This document shows, piece after piece, positions 46,019-53,854 of a stretch of 64,000 nt of DNA. Origin of the DNA: an uncultured Lachnospiraceae bacterium (GTDB lineage: Bacteria; Bacillota; Clostridia; Lachnospirales; Lachnospiraceae); the NCBI GenBank assembly GCA_947625205.1, contig CANQNN010000007.1, positions 51,497 to 115,496 on the forward strand. Reading direction: 5' to 3'. Numbering within the stretch: position 1 is the stretch's first letter; each line of letters begins with the position of its first letter. The notes under the pieces were generated by a model. That model ran no database searches, was not told the DNA's origin, and saw only the letters and a list, made by a program, of their open reading frames with translations. A program made the position numbers and the translations under genes.

Positions 46019-46346
46019 TTGATTCCTCCAGTGTCTTCGCCATGAATCTGCTATTGATCGCAATCTTCTCTATATCGGCAATGATATGCAGATCTTCCTG
46101 GCTGACATCCTGTGCTCTAAAAGCAAACTGGATCGGATGGGTCTCTTCCTCCGGGTCCGCAAAGGCAGCAAGACTATATCCGTAAAGATTCGCAACGCTT
46201 TCTAACTGATCAACAGTGAGGTTTCTCTCTCCGGTTTCGACCTTTGATATGAAAGTTTGAGTCACTCCCAGATAGTCCGCGATCTGTTCTTGCCGCAGGC
46301 CTGTTTTCTTCCTCATCATTTTAAGTTTTTCATAAATTGTGGTCAT
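46008..46346 (-). CDS. XRE-family transcriptional regulator
   Basis: A 112-residue repressor-like protein. The helix-turn-helix lies at about residues 15-60 (RQEQIADYLGVTQTFISKVETG), here shortened to its core LGVTQTFISKVE. The C-terminal part probably dimerises. It is the first gene of the XRE-ImmA-PIN operon, with AAGGATG before the ATG, and palindromes around its promoter suggest that it represses itself. Confidence 0.85.
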   Translation of the reverse strand: MTTIYEKLKMMRKKTGLRQEQIADYLGVTQTFISKVETGERNLTVDQLESVANLYGYSLAAFADPEEETHPIQFAFRAQDVSQEDLHIIADIEKIAINSRFMAKTLEESNVG

Positions 46347-46371
46347 GGCAAATCATCCTTTCGTCTCTTGG

Positions 46372-46404
46372 GAGTATTATACACTCTTCAAGTCATATTT
46401 TCAA
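46372..46404 (-). promoter_or_regulatory. Promoter and candidate operator of the XRE-ImmA-PIN operon
   Basis: On the minus strand TTGAAA, a 17-bp spacer and TATAAT (46376-46404). An interrupted palindrome GAGT-N7-ACTC (46372-46386) overlaps the -10 box; a second, ACTCAATGAGT, lies at 46457-46467. Both share GAGT/ACTC half-sites and are candidate XRE operators. Confidence 0.55.
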
Positions 46405-46784
46405 ATGATTATTTTATAAAAATATGACAAAGCGCAAGCTCATTCCATTTTAATATACTCAATGAGTGGAATCAAATATTTTCGATCCGTCCAGTCGCAG
46501 TTCTGCCCTGAAGCAGATAACAGCGCTTTCATCCACGGTTCACAGGTCGTAGGATCTTTTTTTGCAACGGCTTTTTGTAGCATTTTGCAAAGCGTGCGGT
46601 CTACAAATTTCATCTTGCTATGGGAGGGAAAACAGACGATATTTTACGAAAATGGTATTCGTTTTCTATGCTTGTTGCGAAACTTCTCGATTTACAAAAC
46701 TGCGAAGGGACAGGAAAGGAGTCTGCCCACAAGGTTTTACGCCTCGTGGAGCAGAAACTGTATTAAGGCAGTCGGACAAAATAT
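46405..46784. other. Intergenic stretch without a confident gene
   Basis: Between the XRE promoter and the cyclophilin stop. Several short overlapping plus-strand frames exist here, but none has a ribosome binding site or a recognisable domain. Base composition is AT-rich. It may hold remnants of an older gene or repeat. Confidence 0.5.
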
Positions 46785-47312
46785 CTACATCAGAATCTTA
46801 TCCGGTTCGGGGTAATCCACACCGAATGTCTCTACCGTAACGGTTTTGATCTTCTGTTCTTTCAACGGACGGTCGGAATAATCCGTGGCCGTCTCTGCGA
46901 TTTTATTGACATTCTCCATTCCTTCTGTCACTTTGCCGAAAGCCGCATAGGAACCGTCCAGATGAGGCGCGTTTTTGTGCATGATAAAAAACTGGCTGCC
47001 TGCGGAATTGGGGTGCATGCTGCGCGCCATAGAAAGCACGCCGGCGGTATGCTTTAAGTCGTTGGGATAACCATTCTGCGCAAATTCACCGCGAATGGAA
47101 TAACCCGGACCGCCCATGCCTGTACCTTCGGGATCGCCGCCCTGGATCATGAAGCCTTTGATGACTCTGTGAAAAATCAGCCCGTCATAGAATTTCTGAT
47201 TGATGAGACTTATAAAATTGTTGACGGATACAGGCGCGATGTCGGGGTAAAGCTCCGCCTTGATAACATCACCGTTTTCCATCGTGAAAGTAACAATAGG
47301 ATTCTGTGCCAT
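46785..47312 (-). CDS. Cyclophilin-type peptidyl-prolyl isomerase
   Basis: A 175-residue cytoplasmic cyclophilin. The catalytic and binding segments FHRVIKGFMIQGGDP, GVLSMARS, NSAGSQFFI and LDGSYAAFGKV are all present. The enzyme accelerates prolyl isomerisation during protein folding. GGAGG stands 7 nt before the ATG. No signal peptide. Confidence 0.93.
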   Translation of the reverse strand: MAQNPIVTFTMENGDVIKAELYPDIAPVSVNNFISLINQKFYDGLIFHRVIKGFMIQGGDPEGTGMGGPGYSIRGEFAQNGYPNDLKHTAGVLSMARSMHPNSAGSQFFIMHKNAPHLDGSYAAFGKVTEGMENVNKIAETATDYSDRPLKEQKIKTVTVETFGVDYPEPDKILM

Positions 47313-47327
47313 TTGGTCCTCCGTTCT

Positions 47328-47517
47328 AAAATCAAATGCTCGCGCCCACGCTCGATTTCTCGCTTCGCTTGCGCTTGATTTCTTGCTGATATGGAATTAT
47401 ACTCCAGAATCCGTCTGCTGCGCAGCCGTCGTGCTGGCGCACTAAAAGATTCTGTCGTTATCATATCAGGCGAAATCAAATGCTCGCTTTGCTCGCGCTT
47501 GATTTCTTGCTGATATG
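47328..47517. repeat. Nested intergenic inverted-repeat element (REP/BIME-like)
   Basis: Two related copies of a unit beginning AAATCAAATGCTCGC and ending GCGCTTGATTTCTTGCTG (47328-47393 and 47473-47517); each is itself an imperfect inverted repeat (ATCAA..TTGAT). Between them are inverted pairs CTGATATG/CATATCAG (47385, 47462) and CAGAATC/GATTCTG (47405, 47447), so the whole can fold as one large nested structure between the cyclophilin and GNAT genes. Confidence 0.65.
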
Positions 47518-47558
47518 ATATATTATATATAGAAAAAAGGAGAGAATGCAAGAGAAAG

Positions 47559-48371
47559 ATGTTTGACAGGGTAGTGCTGTGGATGGAACGGAACAAGACT
47601 GCGCCGCTGGAACGGCTGTGCGATGATTTGCGCTCTCACGGTGTGACGGTGGAGGTATGCGCGCGCGGCGCTGACAAGGACGCATTGTATATCACGGATG
47701 ATGAAGCGGCATTTCATACGCTGCGGCAGCAGGGCTTCTATGTTCTTCCCTGTCGGCATGAACAGAATGCGGGCGCGGAATTTAAAGGGGCGCTGTATGT
47801 GATAGAGCAGATTCAGGAAATGGACTATGAGGCGATAGACATGGCATACCGCCGCCTTGCAGGTCTTCCGTGGGACATTCTTACAACAGAGCGTTGTATC
47901 ATCCGCGAGACGACAGAGGCGGATGTGGACAGCTTTTACAGGATCTATGCGGAACCGGATATCACGGCATATATGGAGGATCTGTACGCCGACAGGGATG
48001 CGGAGATGGCCTATATCAGTGATTACAGGGAGAAAATATACAGTTTTTACGGGTACGGCATGTGGACGGTTCTTGACCGTGCATCCGATACGGTGATCGG
48101 GCGCGCCGGTATCAGCTGGCGGGAGGGATTTGACCTGCCGGAGCTGGGGTTTGTGATCGGCGTACCGTGGCAGAGGCATGGATACGCCTATGAAGTATGC
48201 AGCGCGATACTTGAATATGCGGGACAGGAGCTGGGTATGACTCAGATACAGGCGTTAGTCATGGAGGGAAACCGTAAGTCCGAAAATCTGTGCCGGAAGT
48301 TGGGCTTTTGTTATGCAGACAGGGTGGAGACAGGCGGTAAAATATACCGGAGGTTCGTGCGGACGCAATAA
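47559..48371 (+). CDS. GNAT acetyltransferase with extra N-terminal domain
   Basis: A 270-residue protein. Residues from about 110 form a RimJ/RimL-type N-acetyltransferase: TERCIIRETTEADVD, then ELGFVIGVPWQRHGYAYEV with the acetyl-CoA loop, and NRKSENLCRKLGF. The first 105 residues form a separate domain of unclear family (RVVLWMERNK ... ITDDEAAFHTLRQQGF), perhaps a HAD-like or other Rossmann fold. GNAT enzymes acetylate amino groups of proteins or small molecules; the substrate is unknown. Confidence 0.78.
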   Translation: MFDRVVLWMERNKTAPLERLCDDLRSHGVTVEVCARGADKDALYITDDEAAFHTLRQQGFYVLPCRHEQNAGAEFKGALYVIEQIQEMDYEAIDMAYRRLAGLPWDILTTERCIIRETTEADVDSFYRIYAEPDITAYMEDLYADRDAEMAYISDYREKIYSFYGYGMWTVLDRASDTVIGRAGISWREGFDLPELGFVIGVPWQRHGYAYEVCSAILEYAGQELGMTQIQALVMEGNRKSENLCRKLGFCYADRVETGGKIYRRFVRTQ

Positions 48372-48413
48372 CATAAGTCAGGAAATACATGACCAAGGCA
48401 TGAAAAATGTCTG

Positions 48414-48444
48414 TTGACAGCTGCATTGTGGGGGGGGGTACAAT
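48414..48444 (+). promoter_or_regulatory. Promoter with G9 tract in the -35/-10 spacer (candidate phase-variable switch)
   Basis: TTGACA (48414-48419) and TACAAT (48439-48444) are separated by 19 bp, of which the last nine are G (48430-48438). Loss of one or two G would give an 18- or 17-bp spacer and a much stronger promoter. This is the layout of slipped-strand phase-variable promoters such as porA of Neisseria. It stands 51 nt before the next gene. Confidence 0.7.
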
Positions 48445-48495
48445 ATGAGGAGTGAATAGGCGGAAGGTCAAAACAAAACGAGGGAGAAAAAAGTA

Positions 48496-49170
48496 ATGTA
48501 TAAAGTATTAAGAAATTTCTGCATAGGTATTCTGGTCGTGCTGCTCATATTGATGTATGGCGGCAGCGCGTTGACACGAATGGCGTTTAGCAAGCCTGTG
48601 GATGTTTATGAAGACATTCTGGACGATGCGGGCCGTTTGAAAAGAGGACTTGCTATTGAAACAGAACTCCCGCTTCTGATGGAGTGCTTTGGCTCGGCAA
48701 CATCAACTCAAACAAACGGTTACGATAATTCAACTTTAATAGGCGACGCTACCTACTATTACATTATGCCCGTACCGGTAGGAGAAGAAACCTATTATGT
48801 GGCGCTTGAGACAAGCTCAAAGAATGACAACTATGATATGCTTAAAAAGCTTAGTCAGAGCACAATGAATCGACTCTATATGGTGGAATCGGAAGAAAAC
48901 GAAGCGGAGCCGGTACATATTACAGGCGGATTAACATCATTGGATGACGAATTGTATAAATACATGAAACAATGGTTTGAAGAGACGGAATGGTTTGAAG
49001 GCGAGGCGGATATTGAAAAATATGTATTACCGCTCAGTTTCAGTGAAGAAAATTATATGAGCCTGAAAATCGTATTTTTTGTGCAGCTTGCGATTGTTGT
49101 TGCTCTCCTGATTGCGATAATTATTTTTTCTCTTAAAGAGAAGAAAGCCGCGGCGAGCGACGCATCTTAG
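48496..49170 (+). CDS. Membrane protein of unknown function (two TM helices)
   Basis: A 224-residue protein with TM helices at about 7-27 and 189-211 and an extracellular domain of about 160 residues between them, ending in a short Lys/Ala-rich cytoplasmic tail. The outer domain is acidic and rich in Tyr and Thr (TYYYIMPVPVGEETYYVALE). I do not recognise a family. GAGGGAG precedes the ATG. It is the first gene downstream of the G9 promoter and is followed 57 nt later by the Nmad2 gene, so the three may be one transcript. Confidence 0.65.
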   Translation: MYKVLRNFCIGILVVLLILMYGGSALTRMAFSKPVDVYEDILDDAGRLKRGLAIETELPLLMECFGSATSTQTNGYDNSTLIGDATYYYIMPVPVGEETYYVALETSSKNDNYDMLKKLSQSTMNRLYMVESEENEAEPVHITGGLTSLDDELYKYMKQWFEETEWFEGEADIEKYVLPLSFSEENYMSLKIVFFVQLAIVVALLIAIIIFSLKEKKAAASDAS

Positions 49171-49227
49171 TGAAAAGAATATAATTTACAATGAAAGAAA
49201 AAGTTAAAAGGGTAGAAGGGTGATGCA

Positions 49228-49839
49228 ATGGGTAGGATTATCTTTTCCTATAGGATTGCTTATGATATGGGTTTTGCACCATGTATAGATAACAATATTT
49301 TTACTCTGGCCTGCTGTAAAGGAGGGCAGATCCGGAATGGAAAGAATATAATTACCGGTCTCAGGTATCATGTTGGACAACATTATTACAAGCATCCTGA
49401 TGATGAGATATACCTTTTCGGTATTTATAAAAATAGTATGCTCTACTATGCAAGGATCACAGACGTTATTACGATGAATGAATATTTCTCAACGCGGGGG
49501 AAAAGCGTATATGGAGACAGAACCGATCAAATATATGATGCAGAAGCCGGTATATTAAAGCGGAATGATTTATTACCGCATATACACCCGAAGGGATCTG
49601 TCCAGATCGGACAGGACAGGAATGGTCATTATGTATTAGTTTCCCGGCAATTTACATACTTTGGGAAAAATGCTCCTGCTATTGACGCTGAAATTCTGCG
49701 TATACTTCCTAAAAACAGAGAGATCAAAAAATATGCGGATTCTTGTTCGGAGCACGAGACTCTTCACAGCTATGCGATGGGGTCGATCGGTTCTTTTCAG
49801 GGAGTGATCGGTGCGCCGCATGATTCTCTTTATGACTGA
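49228..49839 (+). CDS. Nmad2-like putative nucleotide-modification-associated protein
   Basis: A 203-residue soluble protein that I match by pattern to the Nmad2 family (nucleotide modification associated domain 2): an N-terminal FSYRIAYDMGFAP, then FTLACCKGGQIR, a YARITDVITMNEYF strand-helix, and late YVLVSRQFTYFGKNAP, which correspond to the family's GFAPN, TLACCKP-IR, MxVxExLxFxEY and FxYFG blocks. Nmad proteins were defined computationally through association with DNA-base-modification and phage systems; no biochemical function is established. The next gene is Nmad3-like, which supports the call. Confidence 0.65.
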   Translation: MGRIIFSYRIAYDMGFAPCIDNNIFTLACCKGGQIRNGKNIITGLRYHVGQHYYKHPDDEIYLFGIYKNSMLYYARITDVITMNEYFSTRGKSVYGDRTDQIYDAEAGILKRNDLLPHIHPKGSVQIGQDRNGHYVLVSRQFTYFGKNAPAIDAEILRILPKNREIKKYADSCSEHETLHSYAMGSIGSFQGVIGAPHDSLYD

Positions 49840-49856
49840 TTCTTTAAGGAGTGGTA

Positions 49857-50648
49857 ATGAAGATTATATTATCCAGAAAGGGATTTGATACCACAAGCGG
49901 CGGCTGTCCCAGCCCGATACTGCCTGATGGAACATTATTATCTCTGCCCATACCAGATGAGGAAAATCTGAAGTATAGTGATCTGCAATATAATGGCTTT
50001 AGCTATGACAGAATTTTGACCGGTTTAAATCCAAAAGCGGTTTATAGCGGCTGCCATCTTGACCCGGATATTCGGGAGGGCGTCCGAATCGTGCCGGTAG
50101 ATAACTGGCGGCCTGCTTTCGGTCAGACGGGAAGCGCGTTGGGGGTACTGCGTAATGCGGAAGTGACAGTTGGGGACTTGTTCTTGTTTTTCGGAATCTT
50201 TCGACAGGCAGAATATGATAAAAATGGAGTTTTAAAATTCGCATGTAAAAAGGGCGCGGTCCATATCATACATAGCTATCTGCAAATAGGGGAAATATTG
50301 GATACGCCGGAAAAAATTAGAAAGTGCGGCTGGCATCCTCATGCTGATTTTGATAGATATCGATCAGATCACAATGCCCTGTATCTTGCAAGTGAAAAAT
50401 TAAGTTTATGTCCATCTCTTCCGGGGTGCGGCGTTCTTTCTTACAGAGAAGACAGGGTCTTAACTATGGAAGGAAAAACTACTGCGACCTGGCGGGAATA
50501 CGAATTTTTGATGCCGGATCATATTATTGGGAGCAGAAAAAACAGCGCCAGATACGGCGGGCTGTATTATCAGGGGCAGTGGCAGGAGCTGATTCTAAAA
50601 CCGGATAAAAAGGCAGAGGAGTGGGCGGTAAAATTATTGAGTGAATGA
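49857..50648 (+). CDS. Nmad3-like putative nucleotide-modification-associated protein
   Basis: A 263-residue protein matching Nmad3 by its ordered motifs: MKIILSRKGFDTTSGGCPS at the start, LPDGTLLSLPIPD, CHLDPDI, WRPAFGQTGSA, VTVGDLFLFFGIFR, IIHSYLQIGEI and WHPHADF. ATG 49857 is preferred to GTG 49851, since AAGGAGTGG lies just upstream. It follows the Nmad2-like gene by 17 nt. The conserved Arg, His, Asp and Gln residues suggest an enzyme or nucleotide-binding protein, but the activity is unknown. No methyltransferase, restriction or base-modifying gene is visible beside it. Confidence 0.8.
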   Translation: MKIILSRKGFDTTSGGCPSPILPDGTLLSLPIPDEENLKYSDLQYNGFSYDRILTGLNPKAVYSGCHLDPDIREGVRIVPVDNWRPAFGQTGSALGVLRNAEVTVGDLFLFFGIFRQAEYDKNGVLKFACKKGAVHIIHSYLQIGEILDTPEKIRKCGWHPHADFDRYRSDHNALYLASEKLSLCPSLPGCGVLSYREDRVLTMEGKTTATWREYEFLMPDHIIGSRKNSARYGGLYYQGQWQELILKPDKKAEEWAVKLLSE

Positions 50649-50654
50649 TTAAAT

Positions 50655-50683
50655 TTGACAAAAGCAGTAGTGCGGCCTATAAT
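50655..50683 (+). promoter_or_regulatory. Promoter of the TetR-CPBP pair
   Basis: TTGACA, a 17-bp spacer and TATAAT: full consensus, 46 nt before the TetR ATG. Confidence 0.75.
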
Positions 50684-50711
50684 ATAATTGTTGTTATATA
50701 ACGAGAATTAT
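50684..50711 (+). promoter_or_regulatory. Candidate TetR operator
   Basis: A 28-bp palindrome centred at 50697/50698 with 12 of 14 positions matching between half-sites (left half ATAATTGTTGTTAT). It lies directly after the -10 box, so a bound repressor would block initiation. Autoregulation by the TetR protein is inferred. Confidence 0.6.
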
Positions 50712-50728
50712 TAAAAGAAGGAAAAACC

Positions 50729-51319
50729 ATGCCGCCAAAACCTAAAATCACAAAAGAAATGGTCGTTGACGCCGCCTTTGAGGTTGCCCGTGAAACAGGC
50801 GCGGAAAATATTAACGCAAGAACGGTCGCCAAAAAGCTGAAATGTTCCACGCAGCCGGTCATGTACCACTTTGCAACGATTGAGGAATTGAAAAAAGCCG
50901 CTTATGCCAAAGCAGACGGTTATCATTCTGAATACCTGATGAATATTGAGGACCCGCGCAAAGGCGTTATGCTCGGAATTGGGTTGAATTACATCCGCTT
51001 TGCGATTGAAGAACCGCATTTGTTCCGCTTCCTTTTTCAATCGGATTTTTTTACCGGAACGACATTGCTTGAGATGATAGATGCGGAAGAACTTGCGCCT
51101 GTTCTTTCGGCAATGCAGGGAGCGGCTGGAGGAAGTATGGAGCAAGTCAAGGAAATTTTTTTGACCGTTTTTTTATTTGCGCACGGATATGCGAGTATCA
51201 TCGCCAACAATTCGCTGGAATACGATGAGGAGCTTATCAAATCCCATTTGGAGCGGGCATACAGGGGATCAGTATTGGCAGTACAGGAGAATGAGCGTGA
51301 AAAATCAACAAGTTATTGA
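50729..51319 (+). CDS. TetR/AcrR family regulator
   Basis: A 196-residue regulator. The N-terminal helix-turn-helix (about 10-56) reads VVDAAFEVARETG then ARTVAKKLKCSTQPVMYHF. The remaining helices form the ligand-binding and dimer domain. It overlaps the CPBP protease gene by 29 nt, and a palindrome at its promoter fits autoregulation. Confidence 0.88.
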   Translation: MPPKPKITKEMVVDAAFEVARETGAENINARTVAKKLKCSTQPVMYHFATIEELKKAAYAKADGYHSEYLMNIEDPRKGVMLGIGLNYIRFAIEEPHLFRFLFQSDFFTGTTLLEMIDAEELAPVLSAMQGAAGGSMEQVKEIFLTVFLFAHGYASIIANNSLEYDEELIKSHLERAYRGSVLAVQENEREKSTSY

Positions 51320-51980
51320 GAATAACAAAAAGAGTGTCGCCCTCACGATCACAGGGGTGGCAGTCATGATATTACTGACGGTAACAAAAGTTATGCCGTC
51401 CTCAAAAATAGCCGGATATTCCGTGTTTGTGGGAATCGCCTTTTTCTTTATTACAGAAGCCGTTGGCAAAGAAAAAGGCCTCGAATCGGGATTGCGTTTT
51501 CATACGATTCCGGCGGACCTTAAAAAGCCGGGAGTGACAGTTTGGATCCTGCTGCCGATCGTGAGCGGTATTGTAACGCTCGTTGCGGGAAATCTGATTT
51601 TCAGAGGAGGATTTGTCGCCCATATAATAGGGCGGACGGGTTCTGTGGGACTGTCTTTTAATAACCTTGCGCTGCTGACAGGTCAGGTTATCATTGCGGC
51701 ATTTGGCGAGGAAATCGCATATCGTGGTTTTTTCCTTGGGAAAAGCATGAAAATATTTCCGTTTTGGCTCTGCGCGGTCGTTTCATCGGCTGTTTTTGCG
51801 GCGGGGCACATTGCCGCGGGCAACATAGGAGTTGTGCTTTATGATGTTGCCACTGTATTTATCGACAGCATGATTTTCTCGGTGGTTTATCATAAATCGG
51901 GCAATTGCGTTATCAGCGCCTTTTCGCACATTCTCGGAAATGCAGTATCCCTTGCGGCCGTGCTTGTATTCAACGGTTGA
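51291..51980 (+). CDS. CPBP family intramembrane metalloprotease
   Basis: A 229-residue membrane protein with about six to seven TM helices. The CPBP/Abi motifs are visible: GEEIAYRGFFLG (EExxxR), FAAGHIAAGN (FxxxH) and SHILGNAVS (HxxxN-like). ATG 51291 has CAGGAGA just upstream, inside the TetR gene, and is preferred to earlier in-frame starts. Relatives process CAAX proteins in eukaryotes and act in bacteriocin immunity or signalling in bacteria; here the role is unknown but under TetR control. Confidence 0.82.
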   Translation: MSVKNQQVIENNKKSVALTITGVAVMILLTVTKVMPSSKIAGYSVFVGIAFFFITEAVGKEKGLESGLRFHTIPADLKKPGVTVWILLPIVSGIVTLVAGNLIFRGGFVAHIIGRTGSVGLSFNNLALLTGQVIIAAFGEEIAYRGFFLGKSMKIFPFWLCAVVSSAVFAAGHIAAGNIGVVLYDVATVFIDSMIFSVVYHKSGNCVISAFSHILGNAVSLAAVLVFNG

Positions 51981-52027
51981 TGCGCGGAATATTTTATAGG
52001 AGTCAGTGCCCGGAATTTCATAGAGTC

Positions 52028-52339
52028 CTACAATATTCCGATTTCAACAAAAATTTTTTCTATTTGTTTCCATGAAGAAGTATCATTGTTTAAGACTTCT
52101 ATCCCTTTATCTGTAATTTTATAGTATTTTCGCTTTGGCCCGTGGGATATGTCGCTATCATACATTTCTGTCAGGCCTTCCTTATTAAGCCTTCTTAAAA
52201 TAGCATACAGAGTGCTTTCGTCTGTATCTGCGAAAAATGTCTGCATCGTCTTTATAAGGTCATATCCGTACCCGGATTTTTCTTTCAACAACTGCAGAAT
52301 ACACATTTTTAAAATTCCACGTTTTAGCTGCGAGTCCAT
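52028..52339 (-). CDS. PadR family regulator
   Basis: A 103-residue winged-helix regulator. It begins MDSQLKRGILKMCILQLL, the standard PadR opening, then YGYDLIKTMQ, STLYAILRRLNKEGL and GPKRKYYKIT. ATG 52339 is preferred to the earlier ATG at 52378 because it matches the family's start and lies 5 nt after the stop of the preceding gene. PadR proteins usually control the adjacent membrane protein gene; here the regulator is the second gene, the reverse of the common order. Confidence 0.87.
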   Translation of the reverse strand: MDSQLKRGILKMCILQLLKEKSGYGYDLIKTMQTFFADTDESTLYAILRRLNKEGLTEMYDSDISHGPKRKYYKITDKGIEVLNNDTSSWKQIEKIFVEIGIL

Positions 52340-52344
52340 ACTGT

Positions 52345-53151
52345 TTACCTGTTCCGCCGTCTGTTCATTATAAAACATAATATAACAGTTTCGGCATATA
52401 TACAAATACTTCCGTAAATCAAATATGCGTGTTGCGAAAAATCATGATATAGTAAATGTAATTGATTCATAAGATATAGCAGAAGCGTTGAAACTCCCAG
52501 ACTGTGGCAAGTTATTAAAAAAGCCGACAATTTATCCTGAAATAGCTCCCTAACAACATACAGCATATTTGCGGATAAAAGGCCCACTGTCAGCGCGGCA
52601 GCAGCCCAAAAACATAGCGGCCCGCTCTTTGGCGCATTTATTTCAGAAAAAAACAGCATTTCAAACAATATGATTACCAGTGCAAGACAGGACAGGAACA
52701 GATTATACCTGTTAAAATTTTTCCTACTGATATCTGATTCGGGGAGATAACTTCTAGGGACAATGATCATTCCGGCAACGAAATATATAAAAGGCATCCC
52801 CAGCCCTGCGTACAGATAATTTACCCCGCTTCGGTCAAATGCTTTTAAGAGTAAAGTGTTGATCAGGATATACATTATCACTGACAGAAAAATTTGTATC
52901 ACGGTATTCTGCAGTAAGATCTGTAACCGAATCGGACTTTTATCTGAATCTGCAAGTAAATCGGAGACTACCTTCTGGGGCGAACCGAGTGCGAGGCATA
53001 TCTGTTCCTCGCTTTTACCGTGCGAGATCTCGGCGGCAAACCATTCATGATAATCATCTGATATACTGTTGACTTCCTTATCATCAAAATAAAAAGCCAA
53101 ATAAAATTTCAGCTTTTGAATAAAACATTTCTGAGAAATAATCTTATTCAT
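52345..53151 (-). CDS. HAAS-domain multi-pass membrane protein
   Basis: A 268-residue protein. The first 75 residues are a soluble HAAS/DUF1700-like helical domain (FYFDDKEVNSISDDYHEWF, GKSEEQICLALGSPQKVV), followed by about six TM helices. HAAS proteins are typically paired with PadR regulators, as here. Function unknown; such pairs are linked to envelope or peptide stress responses. GGAGA precedes the ATG. Confidence 0.72.
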   Translation of the reverse strand: MNKIISQKCFIQKLKFYLAFYFDDKEVNSISDDYHEWFAAEISHGKSEEQICLALGSPQKVVSDLLADSDKSPIRLQILLQNTVIQIFLSVIMYILINTLLLKAFDRSGVNYLYAGLGMPFIYFVAGMIIVPRSYLPESDISRKNFNRYNLFLSCLALVIILFEMLFFSEINAPKSGPLCFWAAAALTVGLLSANMLYVVRELFQDKLSAFLITCHSLGVSTLLLYLMNQLHLLYHDFSQHAYLIYGSICIYAETVILCFIMNRRRNR

Positions 53152-53341
53152 ATTTATAACATCTCCTTTCCCGACTACTGATTGTCACTCACTAGTTAAT
53201 TTGTAACATACTTTACTCAGGAAGTCAATGCTCAGATATCTCGATTGTTTTTTTAAATCAACGATGACATATTTATTATAATGTGTTATATTGAATGTAA
53301 TATACATTTATTATTCTTATGAGGAAAAGGAGATAAACAAA

Positions 53342-53827
53342 ATGGCGGGAACGAGTTGGACAATAACAGACGGCAACGGAATGCAGCACCAGATCGAGTA
53401 TAAGGTGAAGACCTGGGGAGGGGCGCAGATCACGGTAGACGGAAATATCTATAAGGTTAAGTCCAGTAACTGGTTCGTTAATCTGATCGATTATTCCATC
53501 GATTTCCCCGGGGTGAACTGTCACGTTATTGTGATCGGTAAAAAGGTCAGACTGGCGGTGAACGGTACATACAACGATGACGGAACGGCATATGAGCCGA
53601 TTGCGAACATTCCGGCGTGGATATATGTTTTGGTAGTGCTCAGCGTTGTTGGCGGCTGGTTCTTCGGCGGCCTTATCTGCATGGCGATCGGTCTGTTGTT
53701 CAGTACGGTATATATTTCAGCGGCGCTTGAGAAGAAGACGGGTAAAGTGATCACGTTTTTTATCATCTTTGTCGTTATCTGTATTGTATTCCTGGGACTG
53801 AATCTGGCGCTGCAGGGTATAGTATAA
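53342..53827 (+). CDS. Small membrane protein of unknown function
   Basis: A 161-residue protein. Residues 1-80 look like a beta-rich soluble domain (TSWTITDGNGMQHQIEY, QITVDGNIYKVKSS); two TM helices follow (about 92-120 and 132-155). ATG 53342 is chosen because AAGGAG lies 9 nt upstream; an in-frame ATG at 53291 has none. An AATGTA-N3-TACATT palindrome (53294-53308) and TATAAT lie upstream. No family recognised. Confidence 0.6.
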   Translation: MAGTSWTITDGNGMQHQIEYKVKTWGGAQITVDGNIYKVKSSNWFVNLIDYSIDFPGVNCHVIVIGKKVRLAVNGTYNDDGTAYEPIANIPAWIYVLVVLSVVGGWFFGGLICMAIGLLFSTVYISAALEKKTGKVITFFIIFVVICIVFLGLNLALQGIV

Positions 53828-53854
53828 GCTGCCCGTGCGGGAATGGAGGATACT

